Source: MFD04716-140 sp963703125 (GTDB lineage Bacteria; Bacteroidota; Bacteroidia; Flavobacteriales; Flavobacteriaceae). From it: 64,000 nucleotides of DNA. The stretch's first letter is position 1. Each line of letters opens with the position of its first letter. Location: positions 2,790,001 to 2,854,000 of the forward strand of contig OY969790.1 of assembly GCA_963703125.1 (NCBI GenBank). The letters run 5' to 3'. Below the pieces are notes generated by a model. The model did not search any database. It was not told where the DNA came from and worked only from the letters and a program-made list of their open reading frames with translations. The translations under genes and the position numbers were made by a program. Below are positions 53,318-63,020 of this stretch, one piece after another.

Positions 53318-55195
53318 TTAAAGACTTAGTACCAAATCCTGCAACGAATTTTCAGTTGCAATATCCAACTTTTTCCGAAGGCGATACCGTGCTTTTTTTA
53401 TCCCTTCGGGAGAAATATTGAGGATATTGGCAATCTCTTTGGACGATAAATTCATCTTTAAAAGCGCCAAAAGACGTAGTTCGTTCGAGGTAATCTGAGG
53501 GTATTTTGTTTTGACGTTACTGTTAAAGTCTTTGTGGACCTCTTCGAAATAGCGCGAAAAATTTTCCCAATTATTATCGTCTTGCAGGTCAAAATTAATG
53601 GTGCGAATGAGTTGGGTATAGCCTTGTTTACCATCTGCTTTCAATTTTAGCTCTTCGGCCTTTTGCTTTAAACTTTCCAACGTCTCATTCTTTTTGGCAA
53701 GATGCAGTGCATGGGTGGTCAATTCTTTCTTTTTAAATGCCAATTCGGCATCCAATTTCTCTTTTTCCAATTTATTTCGCTTCATTTTCTGTCGCAGGGC
53801 ATAATATGCAATTACCGAAAGTAAAAGTCCAACACCCATTAATATTTTTTGCAATCTGCTATTCTTTTCCTTTTGCCCCAAAAGTGATATTTCATTTTCC
53901 TGAAGTGCTATTTGTTGTTCTTTTTTTTCGGTATCATAAATGGCACGGAGTTCTTCTATCTGCTGTGATTTGGTTTTGTTGAAGATTGAGTCATTGATAG
54001 TTTTATACGCTTCGTAGTTCAGGAGCGATTTTTGATAATCCCTTTTGCTTTTGTATGCCAATGATAAAAGCTGGTAAGCATCACTTATATTATCTTTTGC
54101 CCCTATTGATTTGGCAATGTCTAAGGACTGCTCAAGAAATTCAATGGCTTCCTCTTCATTTTTTGTTTGGATACTTACACTTGCCAATTGGTTCAAATTC
54201 ATAGAAATACTTTTCTTATAACCAAGATTTCTATATATTTCATAGGCTTGCTGTAGGTAATTCTTTGCCTTGGGGTATTCTTTGAGTTGTAAGTGGGCAC
54301 TGCCTAAACTTGCCAAAGAATTTGCTTCTATTTCTTTGTTGCCGATCTCTTTTGAAATTTTTAGCCCTTCATTTAAATAAAACAATGTCTCAGAGGGCAA
54401 CCTTTGTTCCAGATAAAATTCGCCAATGTTGTTCGCAGCGTAAGCTTTATATTGTTTGTCATTATAAGAATCGTATATGTCATAGGCCTCTTTAACATGT
54501 TCAATTGCCGAATCAAGATTATTCAATTGGCTTTCAATTGTTCCTATCTGCATGAGGGCATCTCCTTTTCTTACCGTATCTTTTTTTTCTTCGAAAAATT
54601 TTAAGGCTTTTAGGCTCTCCGACAATGCTATTTTATAGTTGCCCATCTCTTGGTGTATGCCACCTACCAACTCGTATTCAGAACCAATTAAACTAAAGCT
54701 CCTGTTTAGATCAGAGTTTGTGGTATCTCTTTCTTTATAGATATCAATATTTCTATAGGCATACACTAATGCTTCTTCATAATTGCCCAAACTTTTTTCA
54801 AAGTCGGCCCGCGAATGGTTTATAAATAGCTCTAGCCTTAGACTTTTAATTTTTTTGCCCAATCTTCCGGCTTTTTCAAAATTGAATCTAGCCGAATCAA
54901 TATTTCCTTTGAATTTGTAATAATCTGCAAAATGAAAATGGGACACAGCTATTCCTTCCTGGTACGCCAATTTTTTTGAAAGATCTAATGCCTTTTTATT
55001 ATAATTCTTTGCCAAATCGAGATTGCTGAATTGTAACTGCTCAAATAAAGTTGCGTAGTTCTGCACTTTCAAAGTATCTTCTGGCATAAGTTCAACTGCC
55101 TTTATCAAACTATCAATATATTTCTCCTTTTGGATATTTTGGGCAGTTAGGCTTGAAGCTAAAGATAAAATGCAAATTTTAAGGATAATTTTCAT
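53318..55195 (-). CDS. TPR sensor with membrane helix and LuxR-type HTH
   Basis: A 625-residue protein. Signal peptide (1-18), then about nine tetratricopeptide repeats (30-410; for example NIGEFYLEQRLPSETLFYLNEGLKI), one membrane helix (near 450, ILMGVGLLLSVIAYYA), a charged coiled coil (KLEKEKLDAELAFKKKEL) and a C-terminal LuxR HTH: ITSNELRLLALLKMNLSSKEIANILNISPEGIKKARYRLRKKL. This is a membrane-bound one-piece regulator known from Bacteroidota, sensing outside and binding DNA inside. It is convergent with the cytolysin-like gene and may control it (inference). Confidence 0.88.
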   Translation of the reverse strand: MKIILKICILSLASSLTAQNIQKEKYIDSLIKAVELMPEDTLKVQNYATLFEQLQFSNLDLAKNYNKKALDLSKKLAYQEGIAVSHFHFADYYKFKGNIDSARFNFEKAGRLGKKIKSLRLELFINHSRADFEKSLGNYEEALVYAYRNIDIYKERDTTNSDLNRSFSLIGSEYELVGGIHQEMGNYKIALSESLKALKFFEEKKDTVRKGDALMQIGTIESQLNNLDSAIEHVKEAYDIYDSYNDKQYKAYAANNIGEFYLEQRLPSETLFYLNEGLKISKEIGNKEIEANSLASLGSAHLQLKEYPKAKNYLQQAYEIYRNLGYKKSISMNLNQLASVSIQTKNEEEAIEFLEQSLDIAKSIGAKDNISDAYQLLSLAYKSKRDYQKSLLNYEAYKTINDSIFNKTKSQQIEELRAIYDTEKKEQQIALQENEISLLGQKEKNSRLQKILMGVGLLLSVIAYYALRQKMKRNKLEKEKLDAELAFKKKELTTHALHLAKKNETLESLKQKAEELKLKADGKQGYTQLIRTINFDLQDDNNWENFSRYFEEVHKDFNSNVKTKYPQITSNELRLLALLKMNLSSKEIANILNISPEGIKKARYRLRKKLDIATENSLQDLVLSL

Positions 55196-55309
55196 TTGGC
55201 CTGGTTTTGTGGGGGAGTTCTAAAGTACTAAATTTTTGGTATTTTAACAGTTGTTAAAAACCTATCACAAATATCTCCAAAGAACCCTTCTCTAATTTTT
55301 CGATTTCCC

Positions 55310-55317
55310 TATTTTTG
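55310..55317 (+). promoter_or_regulatory. -7 promoter box of guaA
   Basis: TATTTTTG, a full match to TAnnTTTG, 3 bases before the ATG at 55321; this gives an almost leaderless transcript. Confidence 0.5.
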
Positions 55318-55320
55318 CCC

Positions 55321-56855
55321 ATGCAAAACAACGTCTTAATTCTTGACTTTGGTTCCCAATACACACAACTCATCGCGAGACGGGTACGGGAACTGAACAT
55401 TTTCTGTGAAATAAAGCCTTTTAATAAACTGCCTGAAGATCTTTCGGGCTATAAAGCGGTCATTCTTTCGGGCTCCCCTCTTTCAGTCCGCGGCAACGAT
55501 GTGGCACATTTGGACCTGTCAGAAATCAGGGGCAAAAAACCCTTGTTGGGTGTATGTTATGGTGCGCAATATTTGGCCCATTTTAATGGGGGAGAGGTTG
55601 CGGCTTCCAATACTAGGGAATATGGCCGTGCAAATCTGTCCTTTGTAAAACCTGACGATGCTTTTTTTGATGGAATATCCGAGGGTAGCCAAGTTTGGAT
55701 GAGCCATGCCGATACGATCAAGGAACTCCCGGAAAACTCGGTTTTATTGGCAAGTACCAATGATGTTGAGTATGCGGCCTATAAGTTCTCTGGGGAACAC
55801 ACCTATGCGATTCAATTTCACCCCGAGGTTTATCACACCACGGACGGGAAAAGGTTGCTCGAAAATTTCTTGGTAAATATTGCAGGTGTTCCCCAAACTT
55901 GGACACCAGATGCATTTGTGGATACCACGGTTGCCGAATTAAAAAGGAAATTGGGAGACGATAAAGTCATTCTGGGGTTGTCTGGCGGTGTAGATTCTAC
56001 CGTTGCCGCCATGCTTTTGCATAAGGCCATCGGCACTCATTTGCATTGCATTTTTGTAAATAATGGACTGCTTCGCAAAAATGAATTCCAGGATGTTCTG
56101 GAACAGTATAAGGGGATGGGACTCAATGTTAAGGGCGTTGACGCTTCGGCACGCTTTTTGGACGCCTTGGCAGGTGAAAGTGATCCAGAGAAAAAACGAA
56201 AGATCATAGGCCGTGTATTTATCGAAGTTTTTGATGACGAATCCCATTTGGTGGAGGATGCAAAGTGGTTGGCCCAGGGAACAATTTATCCCGACGTGAT
56301 TGAATCGGTTTCGGCTACCGGAGGGCACCTTCGGATACCATAAAAAGCCATCATAACGTGGGTGGATTGCCCGATTTTATGAAGTTAAAAGTGGTTGAAC
56401 CTTTAAGAATGTTGTTTAAGGATGAGGTGCGCAGGGTAGGGGCAAGTATGGGTATTGATGGTGAAAGATTGGGAAGACACCCATTTCCGGGTCCGGGATT
56501 GGCCATTCGCATATTGGGGGATATTACAAAGGAAAAGGTAGCGATTTTGCAAGAAGTCGATGCAATTTTTATCAATGGATTAAGGGAATGGGGACTTTAT
56601 GATAAAGTCTGGCAGGCCGGAGCCATGCTTTTGCCCGTAAATAGTGTAGGTGTTATGGGTGATGAACGAACATATGAAAAATGCGTAGCTTTACGGGCGG
56701 TTGAAAGTACAGATGGAATGACTGCCGATTGGGTAAATTTACCGTATGAATTTCTACAAAAAACATCGAACGATATTATTAATAAAGTACCCGGAGTGAA
56801 TAGGGTTGTATATGACATAAGCTCAAAACCGCCGGCAACAATTGAATGGGAGTAA
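55321..56855 (+). CDS. guaA: GMP synthase (glutamine-hydrolysing), frameshifted
   Basis: A full GuaA of about 511 residues if mended; it makes GMP from XMP. GATase part: GSQYTQLIARRVREL, LGVCYGAQYLAHFNGG (Cys nucleophile) and FHPEVYHT. The ATP-PPase part begins at LSGGVDSTVAAMLL (P-loop). The frame breaks near 56325-56329, where SATGG should run into PSDTIKSHHNVGGLP; one base is missing or two are extra, and the first frame stops at 56341-56343. The C-terminal dimer domain is intact (VVYDISSKPPATIEWE). The start at 55321 follows the promoter box. Confidence 0.93.
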
Positions 56856-56856
56856 T

Positions 56857-59040
56857 ATGAACCGAATCTTTAAGATAACCTGCATTTTTCTTGCACTACT
56901 GGCTTTTGCCTGCAAGGCAACGGCTCAGAAGTTTGGCACGCATTCCGTAAAACAAGGGGAAACACTTGAAAGTGTTGCCAAACAATACAAGGTTACAGCC
57001 AAAAGTATTCTAACATATAATAAAGAAATCAAAGAAGGTCAGGCGCTGAGAGCCAATACAATTTTAGTAATCCCAGTTGATGCTAATACGCAAAGACAAT
57101 CAATAAATATACCTAATTCAAATGAGGTTTCCAATACACAAACACCTCAGGAACAGCCTGTAGGCTTTACAACCCATAAGGTCCGAAAAAAGGAAACTTT
57201 ATATTCTATTGCAAAACGGTACAATATTAAGGAGGACGATATAAAAAGATATAATCGTCAATTGTACTCCGCTCAATTGCAGAAAAAAATGGAATTGAGG
57301 ATTCCCAAGTTCAGAAGACCAAAACCGGGTGAAATTTTGGAAAGCGATCTTTTACTATTTGAAACATATACAGTGGCTCCAAAAGAAACCAGATGGAGTA
57401 TTGCAAGTAAGTACGGCATCACGATTGATAGTATGTTGGCCTTGAACCCGGAACTGGCAACTTCTAACGACTATCTTAGGGAAGGTCAGGAATTGAAGAT
57501 GCCAAAACAGGCTGGCAGCACCATTGAAGGTCAAGAAACACAACTGTTTATCTCTTATACCGTACCTCCAAAAATGAACTTTTATAGATTGGAGCAGGAG
57601 TTCGGTGTAAAGTCGGATGAAATTGTACGATTGAACCCGGAGATTGCTGAAAAGGGCGGATTAAAAGAGGGGATGATCATTCGTATTCCACAGAAAAAAT
57701 TGGATACAGGTGAAATCAATACCGATAATTACATTTTCTATGAGGTAAAGCCAAAACAGACCGAATTCTCTTTGACGCGCAAGCTAGGTATATCCTATAA
57801 GGATCTCCTTGTTTTAAATCCAGAATTGAGTGATGGACTTAAAGCTGGAATGGTGCTCAAACTGCCTAAAGATTTAGACGGTAATTTTGAGGTGAAGAAT
57901 TCTTTGGTCCTGGATAAATTTAATATCCTTGATAGCATCAATCCAGTAAACAGGCCCAAGATTATGTTTCTATTGCCTTTTCGTTTGGATCGATTGAATC
58001 TAAGCGACCGGGATGGTGTTGTAAAAAATATTGAGAGTAGAACGGATGTAAAACTAAGTTTAGGATTGTATTCCGGTGCTTTAGTAGCAATTGATTCGAT
58101 TGCTAAACTAGGAATATCGGTCGATGTCAGAACATTTGACAATCAGTTGGACCTCGTTAAAACCAAAGAAATATTATTACGTGAGAGCCTCATGGGCGTA
58201 AGTGCCATAGTTGGGCCTTTGGATGAAAATTCATTGAAAGAAGTAGCTATTAGGGCGGCAAGTTATCAAGTTCCTGTTATCGCCCCTATTCCTGTAAAAA
58301 ATGACATAAGCCTTAAAAATGTATTCTTTTCATATACATCGGATGAAGTATTACGCAATCGAATGTTAGAATATGTCAAGGACAATTTTACAGATCAGAA
58401 TATTATTGTTATTGCTGATAAAGCAAATAAAGTAGTGAAGGATTCAATCCTCGCCAATTTTACAACCGCGAAAATTGCGCAGGTTGTTGAAGAAGAAAAG
58501 AATATCGGCGTTAATATTGATAAATTAAGGTCCTTGTTGTCTAAAAAAGCTGAGAACTGGGTCTTTGTTGAAACCGACAACTTTAAATTGGTTTCCAGCG
58601 TAAGCTCCATACTCAATTCTTTTCAAAACGCCGTTCTCATGCCTAGTGATACGGAAAGAATAAAATTGAGAATGTTGACCACCAATAAAGGAAAAGCTTA
58701 TGACGATGATTTAATATCCAATTCGCACCTCTCGAATTTGAAATTCACTTTTCCATCAGTCAATAGGGAGGTTGGCAATGATTCTTTTGTGAGAAGTTAT
58801 CAGGATCGTTTCGGCGATATTCCTGATAAATGGGCTGTAAGAGGCTTCGATTTAACGTATGACCTTCTTTTGAAATTGGCATACAAGAATAATTTAATGG
58901 AAGTTTCTAACGTGATTGGAGAAACTGAGTACACCGGAAATAAATTTTCCTATTTAAAGGATTTTGCCTCTGGTTTTTTCAATCAGGCGTCTTTTATTAT
59001 GTCATATGAGGGCATGAGAATCATTGAAGTAAAAAATTAA
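56857..59040 (+). CDS. LysM-repeat protein with periplasmic-binding-protein-like domain
   Basis: A 727-residue exported protein (start 56857, two bases after guaA; signal peptide to about 25 with a Cys at 19, probably not a lipobox). Five LysM modules lie between about 30 and 350 (HSVKQGETLESVAKQYKV, HKVRKKETLYSIAKRYNI, YTVAPKETRWSIASKYGI, YTVPPKMNFYRLEQEFGV, YEVKPKQTEFSLTRKLGI), followed by a type 1 periplasmic-binding-like domain (MFLLPFRLDRLNL, AIVGPLDENSLKEVAIRA, VPVIAPIPVKND). It should hold peptidoglycan and bind a small ligand; relatives resemble LpoA-like regulators. The operon link to guaA is likely. Confidence 0.9.
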   Translation: MNRIFKITCIFLALLAFACKATAQKFGTHSVKQGETLESVAKQYKVTAKSILTYNKEIKEGQALRANTILVIPVDANTQRQSINIPNSNEVSNTQTPQEQPVGFTTHKVRKKETLYSIAKRYNIKEDDIKRYNRQLYSAQLQKKMELRIPKFRRPKPGEILESDLLLFETYTVAPKETRWSIASKYGITIDSMLALNPELATSNDYLREGQELKMPKQAGSTIEGQETQLFISYTVPPKMNFYRLEQEFGVKSDEIVRLNPEIAEKGGLKEGMIIRIPQKKLDTGEINTDNYIFYEVKPKQTEFSLTRKLGISYKDLLVLNPELSDGLKAGMVLKLPKDLDGNFEVKNSLVLDKFNILDSINPVNRPKIMFLLPFRLDRLNLSDRDGVVKNIESRTDVKLSLGLYSGALVAIDSIAKLGISVDVRTFDNQLDLVKTKEILLRESLMGVSAIVGPLDENSLKEVAIRAASYQVPVIAPIPVKNDISLKNVFFSYTSDEVLRNRMLEYVKDNFTDQNIIVIADKANKVVKDSILANFTTAKIAQVVEEEKNIGVNIDKLRSLLSKKAENWVFVETDNFKLVSSVSSILNSFQNAVLMPSDTERIKLRMLTTNKGKAYDDDLISNSHLSNLKFTFPSVNREVGNDSFVRSYQDRFGDIPDKWAVRGFDLTYDLLLKLAYKNNLMEVSNVIGETEYTGNKFSYLKDFASGFFNQASFIMSYEGMRIIEVKN

Positions 59041-59047
59041 TTGATCT

Positions 59048-59452
59048 ATGACGGCTAAAGTAACTTATACCGGAGAACTTAGAACCTCTTGTGAACATAT
59101 TAGGTCGGGAAATACATTTATTACAGATGCTCCTTTAGATAATAACGGTCTTGGGCAGGCATTTTCACCGACCGATACTGTGGCAACCGGTTTGGCCAGT
59201 TGTATGCTAACAATGATGGGGATAAAGGCCAGGGATTTGGAAGTTGATTTAACTGGATCCACTGCAGAGGTAACTAAATATATGGAATCAAACCCTAGGC
59301 GCATTTCAAAAATTGAAGTGAAATTGAGTATGCCCTCCAAGATTTCTGAGAAAAGCAGAAAGATATTAATCCACACGGCAAATACTTGTCCGGTGCATCA
59401 TAGTCTTCATCCTGATATAGAAAGGGCAATTACCTTCAATTGGGAATTGTAA
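59048..59452 (+). CDS. OsmC/Ohr family peroxiredoxin-like protein
   Basis: A 134-residue thiol peroxidase-fold protein that detoxifies organic hydroperoxides in relatives. Redox cysteines are Cys52 (LASCMLTMMG) and Cys114 (NTCPVHHSL), in the usual positions. It starts 7 bases after the LysM gene and its stop overlaps the DUF922 start by 13 bases, so all three belong to one transcript. Confidence 0.92.
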   Translation: MTAKVTYTGELRTSCEHIRSGNTFITDAPLDNNGLGQAFSPTDTVATGLASCMLTMMGIKARDLEVDLTGSTAEVTKYMESNPRRISKIEVKLSMPSKISEKSRKILIHTANTCPVHHSLHPDIERAITFNWEL

Positions 59453-59970
59453 AGCACATATTTTTCTTGTTCCTTTTAGTGGGAACAAATTCTGTCCAGT
59501 CCCAGCAGGAGGAATCAATTTTATGGAGTGCCGACCAAAAATTGCAATGGGCAGATTTTAAGGGCAGACCGTTTAAGACGGCTTGGGCCGCAGCAGTTAC
59601 CGCAAGTGGAATTGCCTATCAATTCTCATCTGTTCAAGAAGGCGGGAGATTTCAATTGGATATCACAATTAACTCGTATTTCTATCCAAATGAGTCTTGG
59701 TATCAACCTAAATTATGCAATGATTTGATTTTAAGCCATGAGCAGCTTCATTTCGATATCTCAGAACTATTTGCCCGTAAAATGAGGAAAAGAATTGCTG
59801 CGGCCAATTTTACAAACAATGTGAAGGCCGAAGTCAAATCTATCTACAAAAAGATACTAAAAGAACTGAATGAATTCCAGAATAAGTACGATTACGAGAC
59901 AAATTTCTCAAGAAATACGGAAAAACAACTGCAATGGAACAAGGAAATTGAGAAGGCCTTGAAAGAGTAA
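59440..59970 (+). CDS. Exported DUF922 protein with HExxH motif
   Basis: A 176-residue protein with a signal peptide (to about residue 21) and the DUF922 pattern: LQWADFKGRPFKTAWAAAVTASGIAY, then HEQLHFDISELFARKMRK with zinc-protease-type residues His100, Glu101 and His104. The start is a TTG at 59440 overlapping the osmC stop. Probably a periplasmic metallopeptidase; the substrate is unknown. Confidence 0.8.
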   Translation: MGIVKHIFFLFLLVGTNSVQSQQEESILWSADQKLQWADFKGRPFKTAWAAAVTASGIAYQFSSVQEGGRFQLDITINSYFYPNESWYQPKLCNDLILSHEQLHFDISELFARKMRKRIAAANFTNNVKAEVKSIYKKILKELNEFQNKYDYETNFSRNTEKQLQWNKEIEKALKE

Positions 59971-60091
59971 AGCACTTATCGAAAACTTTTTTCAGAAAAA
60001 AAGGAAGCAAAATACACTTGTTGAATTTCAAGTATGATATTGCTTCGCTCAAATAATTTCTTTGTGTATTCCTATAATCCATGCAAGAAAT

Positions 60092-60961
60092 TTACACGTC
60101 GCAAATAGTTACCCCTTCTTTTAAGGCGGCAACTTTATCTTCCCAAGTGGGGATAAATTCCTGGGCTACGTGACCTTTGTAACCCGTAGCAATAATGGCT
60201 TTCATGATCGCTGGGTAAAACAATTCCTGCGTCTCGTTGATTTCATGCCTTCCTGGATTTCCACCGGTATGATAGTGACCAAAATATTGATGATGATTTT
60301 GAATGGTACGAATAACATCACCTTCCATGATCTGCATATGATAAATATCGTAAAGTAACTTGAAATTCTCCGAACCAATGGCCTTACAAAGCCCAACACC
60401 CCAATCTGAGTGGTCACACATATAATCCTTGTGGTCAACCTTCGAATTTAGTAGTTCCATCTGTATGACCACACCGTGTTTTTCGGCCATGGGCATAATT
60501 TTCTTTAATCCCTCGGCACAATTTTTTAAGCCTACTTGATCATCCATGCCATTTCGGTTGCCACTGAAACAGATAAGATTGGTATAACCTGCTTCTGCAA
60601 CCTTGGGTATCATTTGTAAATAATCTTCAATCAAAGCTTCGTGCAGCTGAGGATCGTTCCACCCTTTTTCGATGCCCATTCCGGCACCCCAGCACATAGA
60701 GGAGTGAATGTTATATTTTTTCATTAAGGACCAGTCTTCTGGTCCTGTCAGGTCCATAGATTTTATTCCCAAATCATTGAGGTTTTTTAGAAAATCTTCC
60801 ATAGGGATTGTGCTATAGCACCATCTGCATACGCTGTGGTTGATGTTGTTTTTGAGTTCCGACAAAATTGTTTCTTTTGCAGGCATTGCGTTACCCGTTT
60901 TACAGGCCAAAATTCCGACGGACGCTGCGGCCGAACTGCCAATAAATGTTCTTCTTTTCAT
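60092..60961 (-). CDS. Exported sugar isomerase-like TIM barrel (hydroxypyruvate isomerase type)
   Basis: A 289-residue protein from 60961 (MKRRTFIGSS), with a twin-arginine-like signal and possible lipidation Cys (SVGILAC). The barrel shows the metal ligands of the xylose-isomerase-like family: MELLNS (Glu), LLYDIYHMQ (Asp), FGHYHTGGNPGRHEI (His) and HVAQEFIP (Glu). The export signal and the sugar-enzyme fold match the set of exported sugar-processing proteins at the start of the window. The frame is open upstream to 61024, but that piece lacks a signal. Confidence 0.85.
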   Translation of the reverse strand: MKRRTFIGSSAAASVGILACKTGNAMPAKETILSELKNNINHSVCRWCYSTIPMEDFLKNLNDLGIKSMDLTGPEDWSLMKKYNIHSSMCWGAGMGIEKGWNDPQLHEALIEDYLQMIPKVAEAGYTNLICFSGNRNGMDDQVGLKNCAEGLKKIMPMAEKHGVVIQMELLNSKVDHKDYMCDHSDWGVGLCKAIGSENFKLLYDIYHMQIMEGDVIRTIQNHHQYFGHYHTGGNPGRHEINETQELFYPAIMKAIIATGYKGHVAQEFIPTWEDKVAALKEGVTICDV

Positions 60962-60995
60962 ATTAGTTGATTTTCCAGTGGGGATTAAAGATAAA

Positions 60996-61007
60996 TTATT
61001 TAGATTT
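60996..61007 (+). promoter_or_regulatory. 12-mer TTATTTAGATTT, distant copy
   Basis: Same 12 bases as at 12603-12614, between the divergent isomerase-like gene and the DUF3820 gene. It may be a fourth site of the same regulator or chance in AT-rich DNA. Confidence 0.3.
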
Positions 61008-61023
61008 AAAAATGAATTTATCA

Positions 61024-61254
61024 ATGGATAAACAAAGGCTCATAGAGCTTGCCCATTATAGAATGCCCTTTGGTAAATATAAGGGAAGATATCTGGTTAA
61101 CCTGCCGGAGGCCTATTTCGTTTGGTTTAAACAGAAGGGATTCCCCGGTGGCAAGTTGGGAGATTTATTGCAGGCAATGCACGAAATTAAAATAAACGGG
61201 CTGGAACCACTGATTCTAAGAATACAAAAAGAATTTCCCAAAGAATCCCTGTGA
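61024..61254 (+). CDS. DUF3820 family protein
   Basis: A 76-residue protein starting at 61024 (MDKQRLIELAHYRMPFGKYKGRYL); 61012 is also in frame. The family pattern is MPFGKYKGRYLVNLPEAYFVWFKQKGFPGGKLGDLL. It has been labelled a putative virulence-linked regulator, but no role is established. It lies in front of pyrG. Confidence 0.85.
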   Translation: MDKQRLIELAHYRMPFGKYKGRYLVNLPEAYFVWFKQKGFPGGKLGDLLQAMHEIKINGLEPLILRIQKEFPKESL

Positions 61255-61271
61255 TTTCCACATGCAATTTG

Positions 61272-61279
61272 TATTTTTG
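61272..61279 (+). promoter_or_regulatory. -7 promoter box of pyrG
   Basis: TATTTTTG, a full match to TAnnTTTG, 29 bases before the pyrG ATG. Confidence 0.5.
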
Positions 61280-61308
61280 CATGCGTTACGAATTCAACCG
61301 AACGCTTC

Positions 61309-62946
61309 ATGTCACAGACCAAATATATTTTTGTAACCGGGGGGGTTACCTCTTCCTTAGGAAAAGGAATTATTGCCGCCTCGTTGGCCAAATTGCTGCA
61401 GGCGAGAGGTTATAAGACCACTATTCAGAAATTAGATCCCTATATCAACGTTGATCCAGGTACGTTGAACCCCTACGAACATGGGGAGTGCTATGTTACC
61501 GATGATGGGGCTGAAACCGATTTGGACTTAGGGCATTATGAGCGTTTTTTGAACGTACGAACTTCGCAAGCGAACAATGTTACCACTGGAAGAATTTATC
61601 AAAGCGTCATTGAAAAGGAACGACGAGGAGAATTTTTGGGAAAAACCGTTCAGGTTGTACCTCACATAACCAATGAAATTAAGGAACGGGTTCAATTGCT
61701 TGGAAATAGCGGGGAATATGATATTGTTATCACTGAAATAGGTGGGACTGTAGGTGATATTGAATCCCTGCCATACATTGAAGCCGTGAGACAGTTACTT
61801 TGGGAACTAGGTGATAATAATGGCATTGTAATACACTTAACATTGGTGCCGTATCTTTCTGCAGCAGGGGAATTGAAGACAAAACCTACGCAGCATTCCG
61901 TAAAAACACTCATGGAAAGTGGTATAAAGGCCGATATTCTTGTTTGCAGAACCGAGCATGAGATTTCTGATGAGATAAAGGAAAAACTGGCCCTATTTTG
62001 CAATGTAAGGCGCGAAGCTGTCATACAATCCATTGATGCCTCCACTATATATGATGTTCCTATTATGATGCAGGAGGAAGGGTTGGATACCGTCACATTG
62101 CATAAATTGAATTTACCGAATGATAGGGCTCCCGATTTATGGCAATGGAAAGAATTTTTGGACAGACATAAGAATCCTAAGAACGAGGTCAACATTGGCC
62201 TTGTTGGAAAATATGTGGAGCTGCAGGATTCCTATAAGTCAATTTTGGAATCTTTTATCCACGCAGGTGCAGCGAATGAAGTACGTGTAAAAGTGAGGTC
62301 AATTCATTCCGAACATTTGACCGAAAAGAATTTTGAAAAGAAATTACAGGGATTGGACGGAATTCTTGTTGCCCCAGGTTTTGGAGAAAGGGGAATTGAA
62401 GGTAAAATCAAGGCGGTACAGCACGCCCGCGAAAATGGCATTCCGTTTTTAGGTGTTTGCCTTGGTATGCAAATGGCCGTCATTGAATATGCCAGAAATG
62501 TGCTCGGTTTGAAAGATGCCAACTCAACCGAGATGAATGATAAGACCAAAGATCCGGTCATAAGTTTAATGGAGGACCAAAAAGTAATTACCGATAAAGG
62601 TGGTACCATGCGTCTTGGCGCCTGGGACTGTACCTTGTCCGATGGCAGTTTGGTGCAGAAGGTATATAAAGGCGCAAAGGACATTTCAGAAAGACATAGG
62701 CACAGGTATGAATATAACAATGCCTATAAAAAGAGATTTGAAGATGCCGGCCTAGTGGCCTCTGGAACAAATACGAAGACCGGACTTGTTGAAATTGTAG
62801 AATTGCCTAAGCACCCATGGTTTATTGGTGTGCAATATCATCCCGAATATAAGAGTACTGTTGCAAACCCGCATCCACTTTTTGTTGGGTTTGTGCAAGC
62901 AGCATTAAAGCATAAACAAAAACAAACAAATGCCACTTTGGCATAA
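61309..62946 (+). CDS. pyrG: CTP synthase
   Basis: A 545-residue enzyme that aminates UTP to CTP. The N-terminal synthase domain begins KYIFVTGGVTSSLGKG, with TEIGGTVGDIESLPY and KPTQHSVKTLMESGI. The C-terminal GATase domain has VAPGFGERG, LGVCLGMQMAVIEYARNV (nucleophile Cys) and VQYHPEYKS (His-Glu). Length is normal. yidC follows 74 bases downstream. Confidence 0.97.
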   Translation: MSQTKYIFVTGGVTSSLGKGIIAASLAKLLQARGYKTTIQKLDPYINVDPGTLNPYEHGECYVTDDGAETDLDLGHYERFLNVRTSQANNVTTGRIYQSVIEKERRGEFLGKTVQVVPHITNEIKERVQLLGNSGEYDIVITEIGGTVGDIESLPYIEAVRQLLWELGDNNGIVIHLTLVPYLSAAGELKTKPTQHSVKTLMESGIKADILVCRTEHEISDEIKEKLALFCNVRREAVIQSIDASTIYDVPIMMQEEGLDTVTLHKLNLPNDRAPDLWQWKEFLDRHKNPKNEVNIGLVGKYVELQDSYKSILESFIHAGAANEVRVKVRSIHSEHLTEKNFEKKLQGLDGILVAPGFGERGIEGKIKAVQHARENGIPFLGVCLGMQMAVIEYARNVLGLKDANSTEMNDKTKDPVISLMEDQKVITDKGGTMRLGAWDCTLSDGSLVQKVYKGAKDISERHRHRYEYNNAYKKRFEDAGLVASGTNTKTGLVEIVELPKHPWFIGVQYHPEYKSTVANPHPLFVGFVQAALKHKQKQTNATLA

Positions 62947-62962
62947 ACCATACAATTGGGTA

Positions 62963-62970
62963 TATATTTG
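62963..62970 (+). promoter_or_regulatory. -7 promoter box of yidC
   Basis: TATATTTG, a full match to TAnnTTTG, 50 bases before the yidC start. Confidence 0.5.
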
Positions 62971-63020
62971 CAGATTGACCTACTGAACCTTATAGGTCGT
63001 TGACCAAATTTCAAATTTAC

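Noticed and set aside
29650..56343. Programmed frameshifting in the four broken genes
   Set aside because: The sites share no slippery sequence or downstream structure, and the direction of shift differs (extra base in two, missing in def, missing one or extra two in guaA).
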